A DNA stretch of 64,000 bases from Nephrocerus scutellatus (GCA_947095585.1 OX352763.1:17099462-17163461); one strand, 5' to 3'. Positions 23,366 through 35,083 are shown, counted from the first letter of the stretch. A program made the numbers and translations. The notes: generated from the sequence alone by a model not told the origin.

Positions 23366-23680
23366 TGTTTGATTGGACTACTAAATACCTTTCTGGCCGT
23401 TTTATACAGGTCGTATTGGACGGTTTTAAATCTAATGATCACCGCATAAACGCCGGTGGTAAACTCCAAGGCTCTGTTTTGTCTCTGACACTCATTCTCA
23501 TCTTCATTAACGATCTCTTCCTAATTGCTACTTCTAATCCTCTCAATACTCGATATTTTCACAAGCGGTATTCAAAAAAAATTTCCAGATGCATACCTAA
23601 CACCCACACTGTGTTAAGCATTATAAGGGCGTGCAATTCCCTTTTGCGTGTGTACAATATATTAAAAAAAATTGTGGCTG
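23366..23680 (+). mobile_element. CR1/Jockey-like LINE, RT core fragment joined to its 3' tail
   Basis: The open frame shows the RT segment FDWTTKYLSGRFIQVVLDGF, then INAGGKLQGSVLSLT (motif B, where PQGSVLSPT is usual) and LIFINDLF. Around 23585 it jumps to the family 3' tail (cctaacacccacactgtgtt, agcattataagggcgtgc). The rest of the RT, including motif C, has been deleted. It is a non-functional deletion derivative. Confidence 0.75.
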
Positions 23681-24144
23681 TGCAGGTAGCAAAGCTCCAC
23701 CGAACAGCTAATGTTAAATAAGAGTCACCATTCTAATAATAATACAAACTAAGTATCACATTTTTGTATTTTTTTTATGAAGAAATAACCAAAATATCTT
23801 TTATATGTTGTTTGTTGTTAGTCTGTTGTTATCACTTAGGTGGTCTGCTCTAAAAGTGTTTCAAATATTTTTATCACGTATTCCGCATATTATTCTTCAT
23901 CACATAACTTATTGTCATGGATGAACCACACATACAAAAATGAATTATTTCTATGCGTGCATTTCCATAAATCCTAATAAAAGTGTTATAAATAAGTTAT
24001 GTTATATAAAATTTTTTTTAGATGGATACAAAAACACATAAATTAGATACTTATCGTTTATCAATTTTGAGTTTGTTGCATTTTTAGTATTGAGAATGCT
24101 ATTATTTAAGTTATAAGGCTTTATTTCTTTTAATATACTAGGCA

Positions 24145-24385
24145 TATAATTAGGTTATGATCGGTTAGGTATTAAGAAGAGGAAAACAGAAGTGTCGATG
24201 CAAATTAATATGTTTATAGTGATTTAAGGGTACAATTTCGTAGAGTACGTCACATTCGTGTGGTTCGGCTAATCAAGAATCTGTTTTATGAAGCATAAGC
24301 ATTTTGTAGTATTTTTCGCCACGTTAAAGACGTGGTCTTTCAAACTAAGCTCGTCGTTTACGTCTGGTTATCCCAGTTATCCTGT
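24145..24385 (-). mobile_element. CR1/Jockey-like LINE, post-RT remnant
   Basis: On the minus strand a block after motif C is recognisable (DVNDELSLKDHVFNVAKNTT, KCLCFIKQIL). It is followed by a jump to sequence corresponding to the extreme C-terminus (NLHRHF, where the 15.3-kb copy has VHRHLNF). Stops interrupt it. Confidence 0.5.
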
Positions 24386-24892
24386 TTTATAAATATATAC
24401 TGCCGCAAAGCTTTTTTCCTGCAGGCTCGTTTGCACTTGTGCGACAGCAGTGCAGCTTACCGGTCTTAATATTTTCACGCAGTCTCTTTCCTCTGCTTTT
24501 TGCTAAGCGCCAAAGTTTCATAAATTCGTATACTGCCGCATACTTCTGTAGCTTGGATGTTACGGGTATATAAATTGTAATATCTTATAAATAAACACAA
24601 TTTCATTTTTATATATCTGTGGCAATAAGGCACAATATAAAATATAAAAGACAATATAGACTAAAAACAGTTATTCTTGTAACATTTATATGAAAAATCG
24701 ATTGTTACAATTGGCCTGAGATTTTATGTAGTTAAAAGATGACTAGTTTGTATGAAAATTTCTTTTATAGCCTTAGTAGTTCTATGGTATCAATATTGCT
24801 ACGATAATATATTAAGTACACTTAACAGCGCCATCTGTAGACTCAGTAAAAGTATTATTGTATACAAAATTTTATACAAGATTATACCAGTA

Positions 24893-25243
24893 TGTTCTGG
24901 TATTTGCTAGATAGTTCGAAATACAGAATCGAATAGAAACGAATAGAACTTTCTCGAAACGGTTGGTTAAGTAAAAATACCCCACACTTTATCGCAGTGA
25001 GTTAATTATGATTCGGACTTGTACCAAAGACTACTTGCAAATAAATAGAGCAGTGTTATATGTAAAAAAAGTATTATTGTAAATAGAAGTGTTGTTTATG
25101 TGAATAATAAGAAATCACCAATGTGAGTTTGTGAACTCATCCTATTTGGGAATTAGAGTTGTAATTTGTGAATTAATAAACTTATGTTGTGTTTTTATTT
25201 CCAAAATCGTTAACGAACTCTAGTAAACATAAATTTCGTAACA
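24893..25243 (+). repeat. Possible solo LTR-like sequence (TGTT...AACA)
   Basis: The 351-bp block starts tgttctgg and ends cgtaaca. It contains an AATAAA-type signal near 25173 shortly before a T/G-rich stretch, as an LTR would. No 4-6-bp flanking duplication is seen (cagta against atatg), and no second copy was found here. The orientation is ambiguous because the ends are symmetrical. Confidence 0.25.
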
Positions 25244-25435
25244 ATATGATCTGTGAAATTAAGTATTTGGCTAGAGATTATAAAGGATTGTTTTGAGGTA
25301 CGCTCGCCGACGTCCAGGGTCGTTTGTCGATCAACTAATAGACCGTTTGTTTCGTTACAAAATATATTTCTTTATTTGACTCGTTCAATTTCAATCACAA
25401 TTATACAAACTTCCAGAGTCCTGAAGGCAAAGGTT

Positions 25436-25760
25436 CTCTACACCTAACAAGGGAAATCTCACCCTATCAAGATCTTCCGGGTGTCGAGATGAACTCCTGT
25501 ACGGCCCGCAAGAGTCTCAAAACCAAGAAAGGAGATTTAAATTGGAATCAGTCGAAATCAGCACTCTCTCCTGAATGAAAACTAAACCCTAAATGAGATC
25601 GAATATTACTATAAAGTCCTGTAAGGCCCACCAGATTCCCGAAGTCGGTAGGTCGCTACACCTAACAAGGGAAAATCCCTCCCTATTAAGCTTTTTCGGG
25701 TTTTGCGATGGAGTCCTCTAAGGCCCGCCAGAGTCTCGAATGCAAGAAAAGGGATTTAAA
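25436..25760 (+). repeat. Direct repeat pair, about 106 bp, 218 bp apart
   Basis: Copies at 25436-25541 and 25654-25760 share ctacacctaacaaggg, a cccta-aagct/atct core, ggcccgc and agagtctc, and end in gatttaaa. A partial third copy (aggcccaccagattcccgaa) lies between them. No coding function is apparent. Confidence 0.7.
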
Positions 25761-25809
25761 CTAACACACTGAGACGACTGGACAAACCTGATTATAGCGT
25801 TGATCAACG

Positions 25810-26298
25810 TTGGTTTCCCCGTATCTCGTCGCCAAAATTCCTCCGTCGTCGACTTCGTTACCAAGTTTGGTGTTGGTTATTTTAGGGTTTATTTTTAACT
25901 TCCGGCCTGAGGTGTTCACTTCTTCTATTTGGAGTTGGTGTTCCTATATTTGTACTATTGCTGCAGATGCCATCCGTGTGAACCGTGTCAGTGATCTCGC
26001 AGGGAAGAGAACAATTTTCCTGTGTTTCTCCTTTTATAAGATTTGCCCCTTGGTAGACTTTGCAGCTTTGCAGCTCTCTCATCTCTCCCGTGTTGTTGGT
26101 GTTTTCCCTTCTGCATATGCATTGCAAATATTTTGGGTTTTTTCCATCTGGCATTTTGTCATTTCCATTATTTCGTTCAGCGTTGACTGTGTCGCGATTT
26201 GTTTGCATGCCTGTGCTGTGTTGCTATGCTGGATTTATTTGCATGCCTGTGCTGTGTTGCTATGCTGGACTTGTTTGCATGCACTTGTACTTAATTAG
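25810..26298 (+). other. Open frame of 162 codons, doubtful, with 36-bp repeats
   Basis: This is the longest open frame outside the LRR gene. It is hydrophobic and ends in two and a half copies of a 12-residue repeat (LHACAVLLCW) caused by a 36-bp tandem repeat at 26202-26290. The opposite strand is also open for 108 codons (25882-26208) and is polar with many Asn and Thr. Neither product matches a family I recognise. The start shown is the first ATG-like codon in the window frame. It is more likely repeat-derived DNA than a gene. Confidence 0.15.
26202..26290 (+). repeat. 36-bp minisatellite, 2.4 copies
   Basis: The unit starts tttgcatgcctgtgctgtg and recurs at 26202, 26238 and 26274. The first two copies are nearly identical, which suggests recent expansion. 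Confidence 0.85.
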
Positions 26299-26299
26299 C

Positions 26300-27519
26300 G
26301 TTTGCGGGATCTTTCTTCATTTGTGAACAGTGGGTGTAAAACGAAAGTCATTACAGTTTTAATCTAGCTATTGCAATTGCTCTTAAAATCACTAAAGAGG
26401 TTTTTTCCAACACCTATCATAGAATGTGGAAACTTTATCAGTTTAAGGTTTGATTGAAATGAAGGTTTACTGGAGTAGACTGCATTAATCGTAGCATTGG
26501 ATACTCTACACACGTACATTAATTTCTTTTACTAAATAACTACTACGTTATACTCATTTATCATTCAAAATTTAACATACTAAGATTCAAATAGGTTACA
26601 AGATAATTTGTGATAGAAGCTACACTACTCACTTCGAATGTAATTTCATATAAATAAAAAGTTCATCCTATATGAACTTAACATTTAACATTAAACAAAC
26701 GATGAAAGCATCCAATAATTTATACACACATAAACACACACTCCACATACAAACAGTGAAGTGAAGTGAAGCATTAACATATTTTACGTTTAACTTTTGT
26801 TGCTTTACGAGAAGAATCTGCTCTTTGTATTCTTCTTCAATTGAAGTTGAACATATATTGAAGTACATATTGTGTTATTCTACCAATTCGTTCCTAACAA
26901 CTTTCGTCTTTGAATGTTCAGAACAATTTATGAGGGTTTTGTTTTTATTCTTTTTTTCCGTATCAGAAACAGAACCTTGATAAAATTCCGGTATCCCAAA
27001 ACCAAGTTGCATACAGTTGTAATGTCCTTTTTAGTGTGCTTGTTTCCGAAACTCCCGCTGTGCTCAACAGACCCAGGACGTACGAGTATGTGGATGTGTA
27101 ACAAAATACCAAAGCGTTTAATAAATTTCAACTTTGTTAACGGATTAACTCCATTGGAACTTTGTGTCCTGATATATGTACGTATGAGTATGTAGCAGTA
27201 TCGTTGCACAAAAATAGTTATACTATAGATAAATACAACATTAACAGAGGGACACAATAAAATCGTAATATTGTAATGACCAACTAAATAAATGGGGCGA
27301 GCTCTTTATTACCATAATCGCTATACGATTCATAGCTAATTTCAAGCACACTTTGTTAGCCCGTTTATATCGGTTTGCATTCGTATAATATAAAATGAAA
27401 TAAAAAGGAATAAAATGTGAGTACTAAGAAGAGATGTGCTGGAATTGGACGACGGAAAAAGAATTAAATCCTGACTATATTTTGCCGGTTTACATTATGG
27501 TGCGTGGCCTGTTTTGGAC
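26300..27519. other. AT-rich non-coding stretch
   Basis: Opposed open frames of 93 and 109 codons near 26.9-27.25 kb overlap each other on both strands, and neither shows a domain. Nothing else was recognised. Confidence 0.35.
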
Positions 27520-27524
27520 ACTTC

Positions 27525-27640
27525 TAAAAAATATCTTGCGGATTGGTTTCGCTTCTTACAAAAAGTAAACCACCAACAGACTCTCAAAAGACTCTTCAAA
27601 AAACTCCCCAAAATACCCGCAAAAGACCACAAAAAGACCG
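27525..27640 (-). repeat. Degenerate GGTCTTTTG-type repeat, minus orientation
   Basis: In reverse complement it is a string of ggtctttttgtggtcttttg-like words. The same kind of string occurs at 55775-55925 on the plus strand. Confidence 0.5.
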
Positions 27641-27745
27641 ACCCTCTCGCCATACTCGTTGAACCAGTTGGAACCACCTTCAGGTAAAAGGGGCAGAGCA
27701 GTTCCATTTTTTGTGAGTTCATCAGCCCTATAACCAACATAGTTA
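27641..27745 (-). mobile_element. LOA/R1-type LINE, deletion chimera
   Basis: On the minus strand YRADELTKNGTALPL (the RNase H end, as in GNCRADELAKHGTTL at 23.3 kb) is followed within a few residues by SNWFNEYGE (the protein terminus, as in SSNWFNE at 22.8 kb). About 450 bp of intervening sequence are missing, so the copy is a short derivative that kept both edges. Confidence 0.55.
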
Positions 27746-27789
27746 TTAATTTGGTTAATATTGCATAAGGAAGGTGTTTAATGATATGT

Positions 27790-28240
27790 GCTCATAGGAG
27801 GCTGGTTAAAACTTTTCCGAACCAACCACTTTCGATGATGATTTATCTCGCAATGAGGGCTTTCAGACGAAGGAAATCTGGTTCCACTAAACCGCTGCCC
27901 GCTTTATTGTAGTTCAGCCAAAGTACTTATATATAAATATGAGTCTTGCATGCTTAGTAAAATGCTTTTTTTAGCCGCGTTTAAGAATAAAATCTTGAGT
28001 AGATTTGTGGGCCTCATGTGTGAAGAAGGACGATTACAGATTCTCTACAATAATTAGATCGACGTGCGTTATCATAATGTTGGAATCATGTTCAGTAGGC
28101 TCCGGTAGACAGGACACCTCGTATGGGCGAAAATAATCATGTTCGGAGAGTCATTTCCGGTCAGATTTATGAAACACACGAGGTAAGTCAAGCCTACGCT
28201 GGAAAAATGGCGTAGGCCAGGTGCCCAAACCATGAAGCAA
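27790..28240 (+). mobile_element. RTE-A LINE, decayed 3' part
   Basis: Landmarks of the RTE-A tail are present in order: ggcctcatgtgtgaagaag, gacgattacagattctctac, taggctccggtagacaggac, and aagcctacgctgg followed by atggcgtaggccagg. The terminal TGATG end is not present. Frames are broken throughout. Confidence 0.6.
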
Positions 28241-28349
28241 CAATCTTTTGTAGAAAAGCTAATTTCAACATTTAATTTTAATTTCTGTACCATAAAACAA
28301 TAAACTTACAAGACCTTGTACAATTGTTTTCGTCTCTTCTTTCTTTCTT

Positions 28350-29035
28350 TTACTCCGCGGGGGAGCATAGGGCTTCTACAAATGCCCGCCAACGAACTCG
28401 ATTTATCGCCTGAGGTTTTAAGAGACGCCAATCTGTCCCTGGGATCTTGCATCCTCTTTTCCATGTGTTGCTAGGACGGCCAACTTGGCGGCTTCCTTGT
28501 GGATTCCAGTCGAGCGCTAGTTTCGTAATATCTTCCGCTGGCTTTCTCAAAGTATGGCCAATCCAGCTCCATTTTCGTCGTCTGATGGTGATCGCGATTG
28601 CTTCCTGCTGCGTTACTCTCCACAAGTCTTGATTGGTGATTATGTCCGGCCATCTTATTCTCAGAATTCACATTAAGTACTTGTTGACGAAGACTTGGAG
28701 GCGCGTCTCAATTGACTCTGTGACTTTCACGTTTCGCAGCCATACAAGAATACTAAGAGAACGTTAGATCTGAAGATCGTTGGCTTCAAATTCCGGGAGA
28801 TTTGCATGGAGTTCCAGTTATTATTTAGCAAACTATAGGAGTGTCGCGCCTTGTTTACACGAGAGCACACATCTGAGTCAGCACCACTATTTTTTGACAT
28901 CCAGCTGCCAAAATAATAAAACTTATCGATGTCCGTCAATCGTCCATCAATCGTCCATCGTTCATCATCCAGTCGATGACAATTGTGAAAATCAATGGTG
29001 AGAGCGTGCAACCTTGCTTGACTTTCGAGTAGATG
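28350..29035 (-). mobile_element. RTE-B LINE, C-terminal region, broken
   Basis: Reading on the minus strand, the first segment shows FYYFGSWMSKNSGADSDVCS, then VNKARHSYSLLNN and LLVFLYGCET. After a gap, the second shows RRRKWSWIGHTLRKP, then LDWNPQGSRQVGRPSNTWKR and RWRAFVEALCSPAE, followed by a stop near 28350. This is the standard C-terminal half of RTE-like proteins after the RT core. Frameshifts near 28640-28740 break it. Confidence 0.8.
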
Positions 29036-29039
29036 TTAA

Positions 29040-30770
29040 AAGGTCACCCTTACTTAACATATACATAGGTTTTTCCTTCGACGTTTAATAATGCCCTCTT
29101 TAACTTCTAATGGAAGGAACCAATATTACCATATTTGAATGCATTTTAATAGGTTATGACAAAGCTTATAATATCTGCATGTTTTTATCTATAATTGAAT
29201 AATTATTGGAATTGACAATAACGATTCTTTTCATATATTTCAGTACAATACTAAAGCTAAATATTGCCTTCCCGATCATAATCTGTTCCACCTTGAGTTA
29301 ATAACAGAAAACATAGATTACCTTTTATAGGATGTAATAATAATAATAATAGTAATAACAATACAATAAAAACGATTATTACATTAATATTTCACATTAC
29401 TCCCGTGTGTGCCGCGCCCACTCGAGCATAAGATTCCTTTAATAACATAATGTACCACACACATGCACTGATGCTCGAGCGTATTAACGAGGCATGTGTT
29501 TGTGTGTAAATGTCTTGTGTGTGCACACCAAAAGCATCCTCTATTGTTGCCGAGACAAGGATATAAGTTGCCAACCATCAACCGTCACTTATATCCCTTT
29601 CAAATTGAATGGAGCGAACGAAATGAATAACAATTGATTGCGCCCGCTCTTTCGAATATGGAGGACGCTTAATGATCAGAGATGATGGTTTGTTGTATAG
29701 GTTGCTGGTTGTCATGGTATACGGCGGATAAGTGCGACTGTCTGTCCGATCAACCGACCGACCCACTATACAGATAAAAGAAAAGCTTCCCATTTAATCC
29801 TTAACTATTGCAGCTTATAAGATAGTACATACTCTTGTGTACGGCACATATACCTCAATCATATCATTTGCATGCTTTAAGCTATTCTCAAAGTATTTTT
29901 TATCGTCTCACTATGGGGTTCGTAATCTGCTTTTGAATATGCTACTTGCAATTTTATTTACCGTATAAAGTTTGTGTTGGATATACGATTTATATACATA
30001 TGTGTATGTGTGCGCTTTTGATTTTATAGCTTCCTGGTATGATGTTACTTGCGCTGGTGAGCAATTGTCCTTAAGGAGTTCTCCCCTCCACGGTAGAGAG
30101 AGTTATTTAATTGCAATTCCAAAAATTGTTGGGATTTTTATGATATTTTAATTTAAAAATTCTGCAAGATTGGTTTTTTATTGTTACAAGAAATCATTCG
30201 TAATTTGCTGCCTAGCAGCAACCGCATGGTCTTTAGCCTTGGGGAAATATACCGCATACATCTATAATATTTATTTGAAAGTGTTAAAATCTCTTAATCT
30301 GCATAAGTATGACAGATATTTCTGATGATAATTAGGATTTTTAAATAAATCCTTAATGAAAAGTAAAAGAATATAAAATCACACACGACACAATCCCACG
30401 GTTGCTCTTTGAAACGAAGAGAACAGAAAATGCTGCAATCCCAATCATATAATAGGACTTAGAAATCGCGCTTGATAAACAAAGGGTACGTCTTGGTGCC
30501 AAAAACTCGTACATTGATGAGAAATGAGTATGTCTTTAAGATATGTTTTTACAACAGCCACAGATCCGGCAACGTTTTTCACATTAGACTTAGTCAACCT
30601 ACATACTCATGCCAGATGGTATTATTAGTTCTGTAAGGTAAGATATTTTTTATTGCCTGCCTCTTCTTTAAATTCATAGTTTCTTCCAATATTGTAAATA
30701 ATCTTCGATATATTCACAATTCAGTTCTTTATTATTTGGTAATAATCGCAAAAATATCTCTTTTTGATGT
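29040..30770. other. AT-rich non-coding stretch
   Basis: A short AAT/TAA run lies at 29337-29352. No domain was recognised in any frame. Confidence 0.35.
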
Positions 30771-30774
30771 CGGG

Positions 30775-31020
30775 GCTATTTCAAAGTATTTTTTTTCCAC
30801 GCTTCACACGCGCCACACGTGACACGCATCAAACAAGGAATACCGAAATTATAACTTGATTTTGAGCCGCTCACAAAATGTCAGCCTTCTAGGTCGTGCG
30901 AAAGGAAAGGCAAAAAGGACATCAAAGAAGTCGAAAAAAAAATGTTAACCCATCACACGCGCCACACGCTCTCTATGTCGTGTAGAAGGTGGTTAGAAAG
31001 GGCCTCAAAGTAGTCGAAAA
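30775..31020 (-). repeat. Satellite 2, about two units, minus orientation
   Basis: In reverse complement the units contain ggcctattt/gggctattt-like starts, ttcgactactttgaggccc, acc-acctt with ctacacgacatagagagc, and cgtgtggcgcgtgtga, then a tttccacgc-like edge. These landmarks and their order match the better array at 56205-56690. Confidence 0.65.
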
Positions 31021-31384
31021 TACAGAAAAAGGGGTCAAGTCAAGTTAAATAATGGTTTTTAAAAAGATACACAACCCATCAAAATATTTTTCAACGCTTT
31101 TCTGCTTCCACTAGCCGCTGACAAGTACTTCTTAAAACCGCAAAGCGGCTGTTAAAAGACTCTTAACAACGTGTTGCTGCAGTGAAAGTATTGGCTGAAA
31201 ATGTTGATGGGATTGTGGCGGCAACTGAGAAATTATGTGATGAATAACAAAATTTAGGAACTAGATGTGCTGCACAGAACTTATGCCTGCTGTGTGCTTT
31301 GCTATCTTTTTTTTTGTAATGATGTATTAAAGAAAATAAATTGTGCTCAGATTGCATTGCAAATTAAAGGCTTGAGTGTTGATC

Positions 31385-32165
31385 AATTAGCTATTGACAT
31401 CGTTGGTAGAAACCCAAGTGTATAGGAAGCTCTTATCCGGCACGAAATCTGGCGCTGCACATAAATGAGAGCAAAACAAATGCTTGCAACGTCTGCGAAT
31501 AGAAGATCCAACATTGGTCCCTCAATTCAAATAGTGGAGCGCGAGTTTGAAGTAGTGCAATCCTTTAACTATCTCGGGTCAACTGTAGCAGCCGATAACA
31601 GCATGGAACCAGAAATACGCGCACGGTTGCTTAAATCCAACAAAGCCTACTATAGTCTGTCAAGACTCTTCAAATCCAGGAACTTAACCATAACGTCCAA
31701 GTTGCTGGTATATAATACAATGGTCATACCAGTACTTACATATGGATCCGAGAATTGGGTCAGTAAGTATTCTGACCTCTTAGCGGTGAAAAAAACGTCT
31801 TACGGAGAATTGTTGACCCTGTATGTAATGAAGGATGATTTCGAAGACTCTATAATGATGAGATCTACGAGAGTTACCGCGATGTCGACATCGTGAAAAG
31901 AATTAAGCTCGATAGGCTCTGGTGGGCAGGACACCTAGCTCGCATGAGCGAAGATGATCCTGCTCGGAAAGTCCTTTGCGGCAGGATGTATGGAACATAA
32001 CAGCGAGGCCGGCCAAGCCTACGCTGGAAGGATGGCATAGACCAGGACGCCCAGAGTTTAGAGATGCAAAACTGGATGACATCGGCTCGAAGTCGGGACT
32101 TGTGGAGAGACTTTTTGCGGGAGGCCAGGACCGGACCCCGGTTGTAGAGCCAAATATGATGATGA
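31385..32165 (+). mobile_element. RTE-A LINE, post-RT region to 3' end
   Basis: It begins just after motif C (IDIVGRNPS). The longest intact stretch spans 31465-31896: RSNIGPSIQIVEREFEVVQS, FNYLGSTVAADNSMEPEIRA, RLLKSNKAYYSLSRLFKSRN, then a YGSENW site. A frameshift near 31800 and further ones separate it from the tail (GRPEFRDAKLDDIGSKSG, LVERLFAGGQDRTPVVEP). It ends at the family terminus near 32163 (aatatgatgatga). It is the cleanest copy of this region in the window. Confidence 0.85.
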
Positions 32166-32274
32166 AAGGCCGACTTAGTTTACCAAAGTTAGGATAATAT
32201 TTAAACTAAAGTCTCAAGCATAATAATAACAATATTTAGCGCGTCATGGTTTAAGACCCAGTATCGCTACCATT

Positions 32275-32496
32275 TGTGTTGTGCGTTTTATATATTTGTA
32301 CACAGGAAGCGAACTACTTATAGCCGTCTTTGAAAGCTGAACTGAGAAGCTCTCCCTACAATCATTACTCTTGGACGTATGTCAGACATTCGCGAGAGGT
32401 GGAACCATGAAAAAGATTTTTGGTGTTTTTTTTGGGGGGACTCGAACTTCGACCGTTAGAAGTGCATCGCACTATCAACTAGAGCCACAGCGTTCC
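32275..32496 (-). mobile_element. tRNA-derived SINE, minus orientation, diverged
   Basis: Reading in reverse complement from 32496, the head is gctgtggctctagttgatag, with a mutated B box (ggtcgaagttcgagtcccc). The body follows (ccacctctcgcgaatg, tctgacatacgtccaagagt, aatg then ggagagcttctcagttc). The 3' third is too diverged to follow past about 32275. Confidence 0.7.
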
Positions 32497-32499
32497 ACT

Positions 32500-34535
32500 A
32501 AAAGTTCAAAGCATACACTATACAAAAAAAGAATGAAATAAAAGCAATAATAAAGCTAAAATACCATTACAACAAATTTAATTTTTAAGAATTAATCAAC
32601 AAAAAAAAAACTTTTATTCAATTCTCATATGGTTAACAAATAATTGCACTTCGATACTTGAGTTGTAGTAACAACTACAGAAGACATATTCTTCCAACCA
32701 ACAGAACTCTAGATCCTATGAAAATTTATTGCCCTTCTCTATTTCTATCAGTTCAATACTTCTTCCTTTAAAGTCTCGTTATATGCATGAAAACACGTGT
32801 CTAAAAGTATTAAACGCTCAAATAAAATATAAAAATAGAGCAGGTAACAGTATCGCTGCAATGATAAATTTGCTGTATTATCTGCGTCCTAAATACAACT
32901 GTAATATGACACACAGTTATGAATGCTGATAAGGACAAAGAATTATTTATTTGCAGTAAAATATCGAGTTTGTGTCAGACTCACAGGTCCGCCTGCACTG
33001 CCGTTAGCCGTCCGTCCCTTATGTTACTGATGATGTAGTAGTGTAGTGTACTACAATTTGTTCGACGATCAAAATCCAATAATCTATGCATTTTACCTAA
33101 TAAAATTTACACGCGTTACACATGAGTACACGTATCCAGTACAATTTATTTTCGATGCACTGCACTTGTACTCGAACATGGGTAATTGCAAATTCCGGGC
33201 ACGCTACAACGTTACATGCAAATGCGTTCGTGGTTCGTGTACTTAAATCATTGCAAATTCGTTCTTCCTTATCAATTAATGTGTAGGCACGTTGCAGCAC
33301 TGTCTATATGTGGTATAGATGCAGATGACTATTCCGCTGGCTGTGTGTTCTGCGGCAAATCCTTTCGCAATAAATGGCATAAACAATTACCCCAACAATG
33401 CACCAGCATCAGTCATATCATACAAGTGTACATGTACACTTGTAATGCACTAGTACCTAACTGTTTCAGATATAAATTAATAATTATATCGAATGAAATG
33501 CATTTGCTGTGTGCTCTACAGGTATCCGTATACTATAGAGAGTGTTTGCATTCCTCTATAAGCTGAAGTGTTCCACTACATGTCTCAACCGTCCGCTTCT
33601 GTTCGAGCTAGTATTCCAGATGTGCAACTCAAATAGAATACATATTGCTGGAATTAAGTGAAATCTATTTATAATTCCACCAATTTAATATTTATATAGG
33701 GATAATACCTGGCAGAGGATTGAATATGTTTAGTTCTTTGTTTGAAATACACGCAGCCACACACATCCTTACACATCATCGTATGATAGGAGAACAGGAG
33801 AACACCAGGAACAACGATAAAGTTACAAAAGAGCAATGGAATTATCTTACATTACTCCAAGCTCTTAATGACCCACAACGCTCTATAGGTAGTAGCATGG
33901 CATGGCAAGCCACGTCTGCATCTCTATAAGTTCCTCTTCATAAGTTTATACTCGTACACTTCAAAACTACTATAATGGAAAACAATAACAAATGGCAAAT
34001 TACTGAACAGATATTCTCGGGTAAATAGCCATTTTGGCTCTTGCGTTATTCTTCATAACCAAGGCTTTATTAGTGTGGTAGCAGAAAGAAACTTACTGCA
34101 GTCAATTACAGAAGTACGAGTATATAAATGTTTGTCCTCCTGTTTCGAAGGCGGTTGGAGAATGTTTGTGTGTATTGTTTATTAATACGTATGAATTTAT
34201 TACTCATATGAGTAAGTGTGTCCATTGGACCAAATGTACTACACTGTGCTACGATGTAGGTATATCAACTCGATCAGTTTTTGTAATTAAATTGCTACTT
34301 AGAACAGCTACTATTGACAGACAAACTTTTTTATTTCAAGTGTTTGAGGAAGCCACGGAATCAGTGCGACTATTAAAAATTTTGCAATAAATTTTGAAGG
34401 ATTATGTGACATTTTGGCCTACTTTATCTCACAAACTAATTAAAAGATCTAAGTAGCTTACTTTGGTCTTCCATAGATTTAAAAAAAAAGTCTAAGATTA
34501 TCTGTATAGAATAAGGGAAAACCATGCACAAGATT
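32500..34535. other. AT-rich non-coding stretch
   Basis: Overlapping short frames (up to 126 codons at 33186-33566) exist on both strands without any domain. The frame at 33186 is rich in Cys and His but shows no regular zinc-finger spacing. No repeats were recognised. Confidence 0.3.
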
Positions 34536-34537
34536 GT

Positions 34538-34777
34538 GGGCGCCGTGGCTCAGTTGATAAGAGCATGGCTTCTAAGCAGGAGGTTCGTGGTTCGAATCCC
34601 AGTTACACCAAAAAGTATTTTTCGCGGTGTCCCACCTCTCGCGAATGGGTGACAACGCCCTTAAATTGTAAGTCCCATCCATTTGTGTGCAAAAATATAC
34701 ATGCTCAACACTAATGGTTGCGAAAAGCTAGGCTTTGGACCGCAATGGTCTATCGCGCTTATTATTATTATTATTAT
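34538..34777 (+). mobile_element. tRNA-derived SINE, best copy, with TTA tail
   Basis: The head (34538-34609) is tRNA-like. It starts gggcgccgtggctcagttga with a good polymerase III A box and has a perfect B box, ggttcgaatcc, at 34589-34599. The two ends of the tRNA-like part do not pair as an acceptor stem, so it is not a functional tRNA gene. The body follows (cccacctctcgcgaatgg, ccatttgtgtgcaaaaatat, aatggttgcgaaaagctagg, gaccgcaatggtctatcgcg) and ends in a (TTA) tail at 34759-34777. About 60 bp of the body present in the 5.99-kb copy are deleted. Both promoter boxes are intact. Confidence 0.9.
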
Positions 34778-35083
34778 GCACACTAGATTGCTATTCTCTA
34801 TATTCAAGAGTCTAGAACAATGGTACTTTAAGTAGGGATCGCGTCACTAAACTGTGATCTCAAGATATTTTTTTGGTTATCATTAGTTGCCTTAGGAAAA
34901 TTGCTCTTGGGTTTGCAATGACGGGTTTGCAGTGAATATACTTCTTTCATTTAGTAGCCAAAAAGCATTAGAAGCTATAAAATATTCCGCCAATCTGGAT
35001 AAATCTTGTCACTGTGATAAAATTCATAAAAAGTAGCGCTCTTAATTCCATTTCTTTCTTTTCTCCCTACTATGCAAGATATT

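Noticed and set aside
33186..33566. A 126-codon Cys/His-rich ORF as a zinc-finger gene
   Set aside because: The cysteines and histidines do not follow any regular spacing, and overlapping frames are open as well.
34538..34610. A tRNA gene
   Set aside because: The A and B boxes are good, but the 5' and 3' ends do not pair as an acceptor stem and the same head with the same body recurs at several sites. It is a SINE.
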